A stretch of DNA of 64,000 nucleotides from JBOHRE01 sp050732635 (GTDB taxonomy: Bacteria > Gemmatimonadota > Gemmatimonadetes > Longimicrobiales > RSA9), in NCBI GenBank assembly GCA_050732635.1, contig JBOHRE010000005.1:5019-69018 (forward strand). The letters run 5' to 3'. Of this stretch, positions 44,341 through 54,190 are shown one piece after another (positions within the stretch are counted from its first letter, which is position 1; the number at the start of each line of letters is the position of its first letter). The position numbers and the translations under genes are program-made. The notes beneath the pieces are model-generated. The model worked only from the letters and a program-made list of their open reading frames with translations. It had not been told where the DNA came from and ran no database searches.

Positions 44341-45018
44341 GTGGATTGGCTGATCGTGCTCGCCTGGGGCGGCCTTGTCGGCCTGGACGCGACCTCCTTC
44401 GGCCAGTTCATGATCTCGCGGCCGTTCGTCGCGGCGTCGATTCTCGGCGCACTGCTGGGCGAGCCGGCGGCCGGCGCGCTGATCGGCGCGGCCGTCGAGT
44501 CGTTTGCGCTGACCGCGCTGCCGATCGGCGCCGCGCGCTATCCCGAATCGGGCACCGCGGCCGTTGCGGCGACTGGCGCGTACGCGGCCGCTGCGCCCGT
44601 TGGCACGCCCTTTACCCTACTGGTCCTTGCTCTGTTGCTCGCATTGCTCTGGGAAAGGGTCGGCGAAGCCAGCGTTGCCGCGTTGCGCAGGGTGAACGAG
44701 CGGTTGGCCGCCGTTCCGGCCGAGGTGGAGGAGACGGAGCCGAGATGGATCATAGGCCGCCACGCGCTGGCCATACTGCTCGACTTTTGCCGCGCCGCCG
44801 CCCTGGCCATTGCCGGCTGGGCGATCGGTATCGTCATGCTGGTGAGCGGCAGCCGGGCGTGGACCCTGTCCGACGATGTGGCGGCGGGGGCCACCCTTAT
44901 CGCGATCGCGGGCGTGCTCGGCGGCGCAGGGGCGCTCTTCGGCGGCATTGGCGAGCGCAGGTGGGTGTTTTTCGCGGGCGTGGCGTGCGGCTCGTTGGTT
45001 TTGTTCATCCGGCTATGA
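44341..45018 (+). CDS. PTS IIC component, mannose family
   Basis: 225-aa integral membrane permease subunit with about six hydrophobic helices. The N-terminal segment GLVGLDATSFGQFMISRPFVAA followed by LLGEPAAGALIGAAVESFALTALPIG is the man-type IIC signature. GTG 44341 starts two bases after the IIB stop. Sugar specificity is unknown. The stop overlaps the IID start. Confidence 0.9.
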   Translation: MDWLIVLAWGGLVGLDATSFGQFMISRPFVAASILGALLGEPAAGALIGAAVESFALTALPIGAARYPESGTAAVAATGAYAAAAPVGTPFTLLVLALLLALLWERVGEASVAALRRVNERLAAVPAEVEETEPRWIIGRHALAILLDFCRAAALAIAGWAIGIVMLVSGSRAWTLSDDVAAGATLIAIAGVLGGAGALFGGIGERRWVFFAGVACGSLVLFIRL

Positions 45019-45755
45019 CGACTCGGCTCCGCGCCGCGGTGCTTCTGCGCTGCTACACGATTCAGGGATCTTGGAACTACCGCACCATGATCGGAACCGG
45101 CTTTGCCTTCGCGCTGCTGCCGGTGCTCAGACTGATCTACGGTGATGATACTGTCGCGCTGCGGCGTGCGGCACACCGTCACGCGCAGCTGTTCAATAGT
45201 CATCCCTATATTGCGCCGCTGGCCGTCGGCGCCGTTGCACGGCTGGAGCAGGACGGCGAATCGGTGGAAGTCATCGAGCGTTTCAAGCTCGCTGTACGAG
45301 GTTCGCTCGGCTCCTTGGGCGACCGGCTGATCTGGGCCGGTTGGCGGCCGGTTTGCCTGCTGCTCGCTCTCAGCGCGTACTTCATGGGCGCGAGCGGCTG
45401 GCTGGCCGCGGTCCTGTTCCTCGTGCTCTACAATGTCGTGCACGTCGGGCTGCGCACGTGGAGCTTCCGCGTCGGCTTCGCTGCGGGCAAAACGGTCGGT
45501 GAGCGGCTGCGCGCGTCGCGCGTCGTACCGGCGCAGCGGGCGCTCAACGTGTTGGGCCTATTCGTCTGCGGCTTGATTCTGCCGCTGGCCGCCACCGCGC
45601 AACCGCTCGATACGATGCTCGATGCTCGCTGGTCGCTCGGCGCGATCGCCGCCGTGATCGCCGGCGTCAGTCTCGGCGCGGCCGCCCGACGGACGTTTGC
45701 GCTGTTTCTTGTGTTGTTCGCCATCGGCGGTCTCTTGATTGGCCTTGTAGAATGA
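45015..45755 (+). CDS. PTS IID component, mannose family
   Basis: 246-aa membrane subunit of the man-type permease. A cytoplasmic N-terminal part with IQGSWNYRTMIGTGFAFALLPVLR and RAAHRHAQLFNSHPYIAPLAVGAVARLE matches IID (E. coli ManZ is longer), followed by three to four hydrophobic segments. ATG 45015 overlaps the IIC stop. It completes the IIA-IIB-IIC-IID set. Confidence 0.92.
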   Translation: MTTRLRAAVLLRCYTIQGSWNYRTMIGTGFAFALLPVLRLIYGDDTVALRRAAHRHAQLFNSHPYIAPLAVGAVARLEQDGESVEVIERFKLAVRGSLGSLGDRLIWAGWRPVCLLLALSAYFMGASGWLAAVLFLVLYNVVHVGLRTWSFRVGFAAGKTVGERLRASRVVPAQRALNVLGLFVCGLILPLAATAQPLDTMLDARWSLGAIAAVIAGVSLGAAARRTFALFLVLFAIGGLLIGLVE

Positions 45756-46036
45756 GCTCTCAGGAGACGACCCGTCAGGTCCGCGTTCAGATTCTGAACA
45801 AGTTCGGCTTGCATGCGCGGCCCGCAGCCGAGTTCGTGAAGCTGGCAAGTACGTTTCGCTCGGATATCCGTGTCCAGAAGGACGATCTCGAGGTGAACGG
45901 AAAGAGCATCATGGGCGTCATGATGCTCGCTGCCGAAAGCGGCAGCGAGATTCTGATCCAGGCATCGGGCGAGGACGCCGATGAGGCGGTGGCGGCGCTC
46001 AGCGCGCTCGTGCAGAGTCGGTTCGGCGAGAGCTAG
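45752..46036 (+). CDS. ptsH: Phosphocarrier protein HPr
   Basis: 94-aa general PTS carrier. The catalytic His21 lies in NKFGLHARPAAEFV; the regulatory serine is Ser52 in VNGKSIMGVMML, the site recognised by HprK. An extra eight-residue N-terminal stretch precedes the usual start. ATG 45752 overlaps the IID stop, and enzyme I follows after 5 bases. Presence of both phosphorylation sites means this HPr can serve transport and regulation. Confidence 0.95.
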   Translation: MSSQETTRQVRVQILNKFGLHARPAAEFVKLASTFRSDIRVQKDDLEVNGKSIMGVMMLAAESGSEILIQASGEDADEAVAALSALVQSRFGES

Positions 46037-46041
46037 GAGCG

Positions 46042-47826
46042 ATGGGCGTGCGCACGTTTCGCGACGGACTTCCGGCCTCGCCGGGCATCGTAGCCGGTCC
46101 TGCGCACGTGTTGCGCTGGGAGATTCCGCGCGTGGCCCACGGTACGGTCGACCCGGATCGTGTCGAGTCCGAGATCGAGCGGTTCCACGCGGCCCGAGCG
46201 GCCGCCAGGGTTCAGCTGTTGACCATCCAGCAGCAGACCGCCGAACGCCTCGGACCTGTCGAGTCTCAGATCTTCGAGCCGCAACTGCTCATGCTCGAGG
46301 ACCCCGACCTCATCGAGGCCGTCGTCGCGTCGATCCGTGACAATCACGTGCCTGCCGCGCGGGCGCTCGAGCTGCGTGTCCTGGAGCTGCGCTCGGAGTG
46401 GCGGCGGCTCGGGCACCCGATGGTGCTCGATCGTCTGAACGATCTGCTCGACGTCGAGATCCGCCTCATGCACGAGCTGCTGGGCAGCGCTGCACCCCAG
46501 ACGGGGCTGTCCGGGCCACGGCGTGTGATCCTGGTGGTGCACGACCTCACGCCGAGCCTGGCCGTGCAGTTCGATCGGAACACGATTCTGGGGATCGCCA
46601 TGGACACCGGCACCCGGACCTCGCACTCCGCGATCCTGGCGCGGGCCATGGGCATTCCATGCGTCGTCGGGCTCGGCGATCTGTCGGACATCGTCGAACA
46701 GGGGCAGGAGCTGATCCTCGATGGCCGGGCCGGCCGCGTGATCGTCGAGCCCCCGGCCGCGGAGAGGGAGGTCTACCGCGAGCGGGACATCAAGGTGCGG
46801 CAGTGGGAGCAGGAGCTGCTCCTGCTCGCGCACATGGACTCCGTCACGCCCGACGCCGAGCGGGTCGAGTTACGCGCCAATATCGATCTGCCGGCCGAGG
46901 CGGAAGACGCAAGGCGGCACGGCGCGGAGGGGATCGGTTTGTTTCGCACCGAGTTCCTCGTGGTCGGCCGCAGCACGTTGCCGGAAGAGGAGGACCAGTA
47001 CCGCGCTTACCGTCAGGTGGCCGAAGTGTTTCCCAACCACCCGGTCTACGTGCGCACGTATGATCTGGGCGGTGACAAGTTCCCACGTTTCCTGCGGATG
47101 CCGCCGGAGGAGAACCCGTTCCTCGGTTGGCGCGCGATCCGCGTTTGTCTGGACATGCCCGAGCTGTTCCGCCCGCAATTGCGCGCTGCGTTGCGAGCCA
47201 CGGCGCATGGCGACGTTCGCATCATGATACCGTTGATCAACGAGATCGACGAGCTCGAGCAGACACGTGCGCTGCTGCGTGAGCTGGAAGGCGATCTGGA
47301 TGCAGCCGGCATCGCGTACCGGCCCGATTACCAGCTCGGAATCATGATCGAGACGCCGGCCGCTGTGCTGATTGCCGCGCGTCTGGCTCGGCATGCCAGC
47401 TTCTTTTCGATCGGCACCAACGATCTCGTGCAGTACGCGCTCGCCGTGGATCGTGGCAATGCCCGGCTCGCATCACGTGCCAGTCCGTTCCATCCGGCGG
47501 TGCTGCGCCTGCTACAGGAAACCATTGCGGTCGGTTCACGTGCCGGCATAGAGGTCAGCGTCTGTGGTGAGATGGCCGCGAACCCGCTCGGCGTATTCCT
47601 GCTGCTGGGTCTCGGAGTTCGTTCGTTGAGCATGGCCCCGTCGGCGCTACCCGAGATCAAAAAGGTGATCCGGACGATCCCCATGCAGGCGGCGGCGCAG
47701 GCCGCGGACGCCGCGCTGAGCGCGGATACACCCGGCGAGGTGGTCGGGATGCTGACGGAGGCGATCTCCGACTGGCTCGATCTCTCGTTGTTCACGGGTC
47801 GCTGGAGCTTGTCGGCCGTGCAATGA
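46042..47826 (+). CDS. ptsI: PTS enzyme I (PEP-protein phosphotransferase)
   Basis: 594-aa first enzyme of the PTS, taking phosphate from PEP. The N-terminal half carries the active-site His195 in TGTRTSHSAILARAMGIPCVVG; the C-terminal PEP domain has GIGLFRTEFL, VYVRTYDLGGDKFP, SIGTNDLVQYALAVDR and EVSVCGEMAANP. No N-terminal GAF domain, so it is the sugar-type rather than the nitrogen-type enzyme. ATG 46042 follows TAGGAGCG, where TAG is the ptsH stop. Confidence 0.96.
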   Translation: MGVRTFRDGLPASPGIVAGPAHVLRWEIPRVAHGTVDPDRVESEIERFHAARAAARVQLLTIQQQTAERLGPVESQIFEPQLLMLEDPDLIEAVVASIRDNHVPAARALELRVLELRSEWRRLGHPMVLDRLNDLLDVEIRLMHELLGSAAPQTGLSGPRRVILVVHDLTPSLAVQFDRNTILGIAMDTGTRTSHSAILARAMGIPCVVGLGDLSDIVEQGQELILDGRAGRVIVEPPAAEREVYRERDIKVRQWEQELLLLAHMDSVTPDAERVELRANIDLPAEAEDARRHGAEGIGLFRTEFLVVGRSTLPEEEDQYRAYRQVAEVFPNHPVYVRTYDLGGDKFPRFLRMPPEENPFLGWRAIRVCLDMPELFRPQLRAALRATAHGDVRIMIPLINEIDELEQTRALLRELEGDLDAAGIAYRPDYQLGIMIETPAAVLIAARLARHASFFSIGTNDLVQYALAVDRGNARLASRASPFHPAVLRLLQETIAVGSRAGIEVSVCGEMAANPLGVFLLLGLGVRSLSMAPSALPEIKKVIRTIPMQAAAQAADAALSADTPGEVVGMLTEAISDWLDLSLFTGRWSLSAVQ

Positions 47827-47864
47827 CAGCCTAACTTCGGCGCTCTTCTTATACAGGAGCCGCT

Positions 47865-49037
47865 TTGGATCGCTTCCTCTTCACCTCGGAGTCCGTGACC
47901 GAGGGCCATCCGGACAAGATCGCCGACCAGATCAGCGACGGCGTGCTGGATGCTGTTCTGCAGCAGGACGCCGCCGGCCGCGTGGCGTGCGAGACGCTGG
48001 TCACGACCGGACTGGTCTTCGTGGCGGGTGAGATCACGACCTCCGGCTATGTCGACATTCCGACCGTGGTTCGCGGAACGCTGCGGTCGATCGGGTACAC
48101 GGACGCCGCATACGGCATCGATGCCGAGTCCTGCGGCATCATGGTGGCGATCGATCGGCAATCGCCCGATATCGCAATGGGCGTCGATACGGGTGGGGCC
48201 GGCGATCAAGGCCTCATGTTCGGCTATGCGGTCGACGAAACGCCCGAACTGATGCCGGCGCCGATCGGACTCGCGCACCGGCTGACGCGGCGCCTTTCGA
48301 AGGCCCGGAAGTCCGGGCAGATCCCGTGGCTGCGGCCGGACGGCAAGGCGCAGGTGACGCTCGAGTACGAGAATGGCCGGCCCGTGCGGGTTCACACCGT
48401 CGTCCTGAGTACGCAGCACTCGCCGGATGTGCCGCTGGAGGAGTTGCGCGAGACGATCGTGCGTCAGATCATCACGCCGGTGATGCCCGAGGAGCTGTAC
48501 GAGCCCGGCCGCTGCGTTTTCCATGTCAATCCGACGGGTCGCTTTGTCGTGGGTGGACCGCACGGTGATGCCGGCCTCACTGGTCGCAAGATCATCGTCG
48601 ACACCTATGGTGGCTCGGCCCGCCATGGCGGCGGCGCCTTCAGCGGCAAGGATCCATCGAAGGTCGACAGGTCGGCCGCCTACGGCGCCCGCTGGGCAGC
48701 CAAGAACGTGGTCGCCGCCGGCCTGGCACGACGCTGCGAGATCCAGTTGGCGTACGCAATCGGTGTTGCTGAGCCGGTCTCCGTCCACGTCGACAGCTAT
48801 GGGACCGGCGAGGCCAGTGACGCCTGCATTGCGGCGGCCGTGCGCGAGGTCTTCGACTTCAGGCCCCGCGCGCTGATCGATGCCCTGGTGCTGAACCGCC
48901 CGATCTACCGGCCGACGGCGGCCTACGGTCACTTCGGTCGCGATCCGTTTCGGGACGACAACGGCGGGACGCACGACTTCTTCACGTGGGAGCGCACAGA
49001 CCGGATCGAAGAGCTGCGTCGGGCGGTGCGCAGCTGA
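47865..49037 (+). CDS. metK: S-adenosylmethionine synthetase
   Basis: Makes SAM from methionine and ATP. Motifs: FTSESVTEGHPDKIADQISDGVLD, the ATP motif GAGDQGLMFGYA, and GGAFSGKDPSKVDRSAAYGARWAAK. 390 aa. Start TTG 47865 is preceded by CAGGAG at normal spacing and gives the conserved N terminus. The 38-base gap before it is too short for a SAM riboswitch. Confidence 0.96.
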   Translation: MDRFLFTSESVTEGHPDKIADQISDGVLDAVLQQDAAGRVACETLVTTGLVFVAGEITTSGYVDIPTVVRGTLRSIGYTDAAYGIDAESCGIMVAIDRQSPDIAMGVDTGGAGDQGLMFGYAVDETPELMPAPIGLAHRLTRRLSKARKSGQIPWLRPDGKAQVTLEYENGRPVRVHTVVLSTQHSPDVPLEELRETIVRQIITPVMPEELYEPGRCVFHVNPTGRFVVGGPHGDAGLTGRKIIVDTYGGSARHGGGAFSGKDPSKVDRSAAYGARWAAKNVVAAGLARRCEIQLAYAIGVAEPVSVHVDSYGTGEASDACIAAAVREVFDFRPRALIDALVLNRPIYRPTAAYGHFGRDPFRDDNGGTHDFFTWERTDRIEELRRAVRS

Positions 49038-49142
49038 AGTGCGCCACCGCGCGTCGCGGATCGGTGCGGACCCCGCCTACCGGTCGGGGGTAGCGAAGGG
49101 CGCAGGTCGAACCGTACCCTCTCGGCAGTTGAGGCGCGGCGG

Positions 49143-49691
49143 ATGTCTATGATCGAAGTGAAGGTGCAGAGTCTGGGGCTGGATCGGTCGTCGAACACGC
49201 CAGTCGTGATTCTGCAGGAGACCGGCGGTACACGCGTGCTCCCGATCTGGATCGGTCCCGGCGAGGCGAGCGCAATCGCGATGGAGCTCGCCGGGATGAA
49301 GTTCTCCCGACCACTCACGCACGACCTGTTCTGCTCCGTCATCCTGGGTCTCGGCGGCTCCCTCAAGCGGGTCGTGATCACCCGGGTGGTCGAGAACACC
49401 TATTACGCCGAGCTGCTCATCCAACGCGGTACGGAGCTGATCACGGTGGATGCGCGCCCGTCCGATTCGATCGCAATCGCGCTGCGACTCAGTGCCGAAA
49501 TCCTCACCGACGACACACTGCTCGATCACACACACATCGAGATCAGCGAGGCCGATGCCGGCGAGGAGGCCGAGGAGTCCGAGTTCGGCCCGACCACGAC
49601 CGAGGAGGAGGCGGAAGGGCTGCGCGCACGCGAGCTCAATGAGCACCTGCGTCGCATGAACCCGGAGGACTTCGGCCGCTTCAGCATGTGA
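49143..49691 (+). CDS. Bifunctional nuclease family protein (DUF151)
   Basis: 182-aa member of the bifunctional nuclease/DUF151 family. Conserved segments: NTPVVILQE, RVLPIWIGPGEASAIAMEL, RPLTHDLFCSVI, and VDARPSDSIAIALRL. The C terminus is an acidic tail with EEEAEGLRARELNEHLRRMNPEDF. ATG 49143 and 49149 are both possible starts; the conserved region begins at MIEVKV. Function in bacteria is unclear; some members have RNase/DNase activity. It overlaps the membrane-anchored gene downstream. Confidence 0.88.
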   Translation: MSMIEVKVQSLGLDRSSNTPVVILQETGGTRVLPIWIGPGEASAIAMELAGMKFSRPLTHDLFCSVILGLGGSLKRVVITRVVENTYYAELLIQRGTELITVDARPSDSIAIALRLSAEILTDDTLLDHTHIEISEADAGEEAEESEFGPTTTEEEAEGLRARELNEHLRRMNPEDFGRFSM

Positions 49692-50347
49692 TGTTCGCCG
49701 TTCGGCAGCACCGCGGGAGCCTGCCCATCGTCCTGGGCGGGCTCCTGTTGCTTTCGGCCGCGAGCGCGAGCGCGCAAGCCAGCCTCAGCGGGCGTGTCAC
49801 GGACCCGCTGGGCGAGGGTATCGGCGGTCTGGAGGTCCTGCTCCATCGCGTGGACAGTGCCGGGGGCGCGCAGGCTGGAGTGGACGTAACGCGCGCCGAC
49901 GGCCGATTCACGATCGAGCTTGCGTCGGCCTTCGAGCCCACGGCCATCTACTTCGCCACGGCGCGGTCCGGTGAGGAGCTGTTCATCGGCCCCCCGTTTC
50001 GCGGGAATGCGCCGCCGTCAGCCGACTACGGCCTGACCATCGAACCCGGCCGCGGCGCCCGCATCGGCGAAGCGTCGGCTCTGCTGTCCGACACCGATGC
50101 AGCCAGCCGTCCCGCGGGCATACTGGCCGCGACCGGGCTGGTCGCACTAATCGTCGTGCTGGCGTGGCGCCGGCGAACAGCCCAGCCGCCGGCGTGGAGG
50201 CTGACGCTTGCCGAGCTGGCAGCGCTCGATGAGTACGCCGAGCGCGGTGGCGCCGACCCTCAGTCGCTCAGCGCGCGGCGCATCGAGTTACGCTCGCGCC
50301 TCGCCCGTGCTGTCGATCCGGAGAGTCATGCCGCTGCTCAGCGATGA
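49691..50347 (+). CDS. Secreted beta-domain protein with C-terminal membrane anchor, unknown
   Basis: 218-aa protein of unknown function. A signal peptide (ends near ASASAQ) is followed by a carboxypeptidase-regulatory-like beta sandwich (SLSGRVTDPLGEGIGGLEVLLH, VTRADGRFTIEL), a short linker, a transmembrane helix (about 141-160) with following Arg residues, and a cytoplasmic helical tail rich in Leu, Glu and Arg. ATG 49691 overlaps the DUF151 stop as TGATG; GTG 49688 is in frame. The tail end overlaps recO. Confidence 0.75.
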   Translation: MFAVRQHRGSLPIVLGGLLLLSAASASAQASLSGRVTDPLGEGIGGLEVLLHRVDSAGGAQAGVDVTRADGRFTIELASAFEPTAIYFATARSGEELFIGPPFRGNAPPSADYGLTIEPGRGARIGEASALLSDTDAASRPAGILAATGLVALIVVLAWRRRTAQPPAWRLTLAELAALDEYAERGGADPQSLSARRIELRSRLARAVDPESHAAAQR

Positions 50348-51072
50348 GGTCCTCATCCTGCAGGCGTTTGCCTACAGCGAGACGAGCAAGATCCTGCGTC
50401 TGCTGACGCGCGAGCACGGGCTGGTCTCCGTCATTGCCCGAGGCGCGCTGCGGCCGAAAAGCCGTTACGGCGGTCAGCTCGAAGCCTTCAGCGAAGGTGT
50501 GGCCGTGTTTTACACGAAGCCAACCCGCGAGCTCCAGACCCTGAGTGGCTTCGATCTCATCAATAGCGGCCAGGCACTGGGCCGCGACCTGATCCGCTTC
50601 GGAGGGGCCGCGCTCCTCGCGGAACTCGTCGTGTTGACCGGTAGCGAGGAGCCCGAGCCGGCGATCTTCGGCCATGTGCGCAGCGCGCTGCGCAACCTTG
50701 CCAGGGCTGCTCAGCCGGAGCTGGAGCCGATGGTGCTGACCGAGGTCTGGCGGCTGATCGCGCTGCTGGGATATGCGCCGGCACTCGGCGAATGCCTGCA
50801 TTGCGAGCGTGGGCTCGACCCTGCCGAAGATGCGGTCTTCGATTACGCTGCAGGCGGCGTGCGCTGTAGCCGCTGTCCAGCACCCCCGGCGGGCCGGAGC
50901 CTGCCGGCGTCGGGGCGGCGTACGCTCCAGAGCATGCTCGCCGGTCAGCCCATGGCTCTCCAGCGCACCGCCGCACACTGGGCACTGCTCGGACGATTTT
51001 TGACGTACCACCTCGCCGATGGACGGCAGCTGCGCTCACTGGAATTCCTGAACGCCGTGCTTCCAGAGTCGC

Positions 51073-51080
<8 letters not shown>
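50328..51080 (+). CDS. recO: DNA repair protein RecO
   Basis: RecFOR-pathway mediator that loads RecA on SSB-coated DNA. An N-terminal OB-fold (EVLILQAFAYSETSKILRLLTREHGLVSVIARGALRPKS) is followed by a helical domain and a zinc finger with CLHC and CSRC pairs (about residues 157-186). 250 aa. ATG 50328 overlaps the previous gene by 20 bases; the longer upstream frame is overlap. Its end overlaps selB. Confidence 0.93.
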
Positions 51081-52974
<1,894 letters not shown>

Positions 52975-52981
52975 ACATGCC

Positions 52982-53010
52982 TTGACCACTGGAAGGCCGA
53001 ACCATATGCT
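52982..53010 (+). promoter_or_regulatory. Promoter of the small sorting-domain-like protein gene
   Basis: TTGACC (52982-52987), 17 bp, TATGCT (53005-53010). Initiation near 53017 gives a leader of about 90 nt. Confidence 0.75.
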
Positions 53011-53016
53011 ACGGAT

Positions 53017-53100
53017 GAGGGGTAGTATGCTCCGACCCACTGTCTTGGAGGGGGTTTATAAAACCTTAGCTACGGCACAGCAGTAAAGACTGTGCGGAGG
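53017..53100 (+). promoter_or_regulatory. Structured mRNA leader of unknown type
   Basis: Two hairpins are visible: GGTTT-ATA-AAACC (53053-53065) and GCACAG (53075-53080) with CTGTGC (53090-53095) around a 9-nt loop containing TAAAGA, followed at once by GGAGG. An earlier CTCC (about 53030) could pair with GGAG segments. It matches no riboswitch class I recognise. Confidence 0.4.
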
Positions 53101-53105
53101 TGACC

Positions 53106-53540
53106 ATGAGACGCATGCTATGCGTCGGCGTCATCCTCCTCCTCACAGCGATTCCGGGAGCGCTCGAAGCGCAGGCTGGTAGCGACGCTGCGAGCCGCGG
53201 AAGCAGGCTCGGGCAGAACTACCCGAACCCGTTCAACCCGACCACCCGTTTGCCGTTCGATTTGTGGCCCGAGGATTTTGCAGAGGGCCAGCCGGTCGTG
53301 GTGACGATTCGGATCTACAATGTCCTGCACCAGCTCGTTGCAGTTCCCACGGCCTTGAATCATCCGGCCGGGAACGGGCTTCCGGTCGACCAGTTGGAGT
53401 ACACGAGTCCGGGCCGGAAGGAGGTATTCTGGGACGGGCTGGACCGGTCGGGCCGAAAAGTGGCGTCTGGACTGTACTACGTGCAGTTTCAGATCAACAA
53501 CCGGAAACCCGAAGTCAAGAAGATCTTCGTGGCGAAGTAG
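53106..53540 (+). CDS. Small secreted protein: FlgD-Ig-like/T9SS-type tail without a passenger
   Basis: 144-aa exported protein. A signal peptide (ends near GALEAQ) is followed directly by LGQNYPNPFNPTTRLPFDL, the motif that opens type A sorting (Por/T9SS) and FlgD Ig-like C-terminal domains, then VTIRIYNVLHQLV, FWDGLDRSGRKVASGLYYVQFQ and a closing KKIFVAK, the expected pattern of that domain. No passenger domain precedes it; the domain is nearly the whole mature protein. ATG 53106 has GGAGG five bases upstream. Bounded by its own promoter and a terminator, it is a single-gene unit. Whether it is secreted, a decoy or structural is unknown. Confidence 0.8.
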   Translation: MRRMLCVGVILLLTAIPGALEAQAGSDAASRGSRLGQNYPNPFNPTTRLPFDLWPEDFAEGQPVVVTIRIYNVLHQLVAVPTALNHPAGNGLPVDQLEYTSPGRKEVFWDGLDRSGRKVASGLYYVQFQINNRKPEVKKIFVAK

Positions 53541-53573
53541 GAGGAGGAACGCACACGAGTGGAGGTCATGCGG

Positions 53574-53602
53574 AAGCGCCGGGGGACTGACCCCCGGCGC
53601 TT
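53574..53602. terminator. Bidirectional terminator
   Basis: AAGCGCCGGGGG (53574-53585), 5-nt loop, CCCCCGGCGCTT (53591-53602): a 12-bp perfect stem with short T (plus) and A (minus) tracts, between the convergent 53106 gene and ptsN. Confidence 0.85.
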
Positions 53603-53610
53603 TCGCACGT

Positions 53611-54063
53611 TCAAACGGATTTCTGTTCCAGCAGGCGGAGGAAATCCTCCGGGTCCGACAGTTCTGCGAGCCGTTTGGGCACTTCCGGGTCCTTGGCGAA
53701 CTGCGCGATCTTGCCGAGCACGGGTAGGTACTGGTTACTGACCTCGAGCGGCGGCGCCACGATCAGGAAGAAATACCGGACGGGCTGGTCGTCGATCGCC
53801 TTGAAATCGAGCCCCGCCTGCTTGCGACCGAAGGCCACGCGCAGGCGGCTGACGACGAGCGACCGGCAATGAGGTATGGCCATGCCACGGCCGATCCCGG
53901 TCGAGCCGAGGTTCTCTCGCCGCTTCAACATCTTGAACAGAATACTGTCACTCTTCTCGTCCAGCTTGAGGAGCGAGATCAGCTCCTTGAGTACAGCGTC
54001 TTTCGTGTCGCCCTGCAGTTGTAAATTGATCGCGTCTCTATTGAAGAATTCCTTTAGCTCCAT
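53611..54063 (-). CDS. ptsN: PTS IIA-Ntr-type regulatory protein
   Basis: 150-aa regulatory phosphocarrier of the fructose/nitrogen IIA family. Family features: MELKEFFNRDAINLQLQ at the N terminus, LKRRENLGSTGIGRGMAIPHCRS with the phosphorylated histidine in IPH, and YFFLIVAPPLEVSNQYLPVLGKIAQFAKD. I start at the ATG whose complement ends at 54063; the frame runs further upstream but into promoter sequence. No rpoN, hpf or nitrogen-type enzyme I lies beside it; the sugar enzyme I and HPr at 45-47 kb are the nearest possible phosphate donors. Confidence 0.88.
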   Translation of the reverse strand: MELKEFFNRDAINLQLQGDTKDAVLKELISLLKLDEKSDSILFKMLKRRENLGSTGIGRGMAIPHCRSLVVSRLRVAFGRKQAGLDFKAIDDQPVRYFFLIVAPPLEVSNQYLPVLGKIAQFAKDPEVPKRLAELSDPEDFLRLLEQKSV

Positions 54064-54108
54064 GGTCTGTCCGCCGACGTGATTGCGCTGAACTGCCGGG
54101 GCCGCGCC

Positions 54109-54138
54109 AACATAAGCGAGGCCGTCAAAGCCTGTCAA
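54109..54138 (-). promoter_or_regulatory. ptsN promoter
   Basis: Minus strand: TTGACA (54138-54133), 18-bp spacer, TATGTT (54114-54109). A direct repeat GTCAAAG (plus-strand 54124-54130 and 54134-54140, 10-bp period) overlaps the -35 box and could be an operator. Confidence 0.7.
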
Positions 54139-54155
54139 AGCGGCAGCTTGGGCGA

Positions 54156-54184
54156 TTGAAGCGGGATCGGGGCGCCGTTAGATT
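54156..54184 (+). promoter_or_regulatory. dus promoter, probably leaderless
   Basis: TTGAAG (54156-54161), exactly 17 bp, TAGATT (54179-54184); six bases then the ATG at 54191. Transcription should start at the start codon. It is divergent from the ptsN promoter. Confidence 0.6.
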
Positions 54185-54190
54185 CGCGGC

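Noticed and set aside
47827..47864. SAM riboswitch before metK
   Set aside because: Only 38 bases separate ptsI and metK, too few for any SAM riboswitch.
47328..48974. A 548-aa minus-strand frame
   Set aside because: Antisense to ptsI and metK, with no recognisable motif and a composition typical of shadow frames.
53017..53100. c-di-GMP (GEMM) riboswitch in the leader of the 53106 gene
   Set aside because: The GCACAG hairpin looks suggestive, but the conserved GEMM core and receptor elements are absent.
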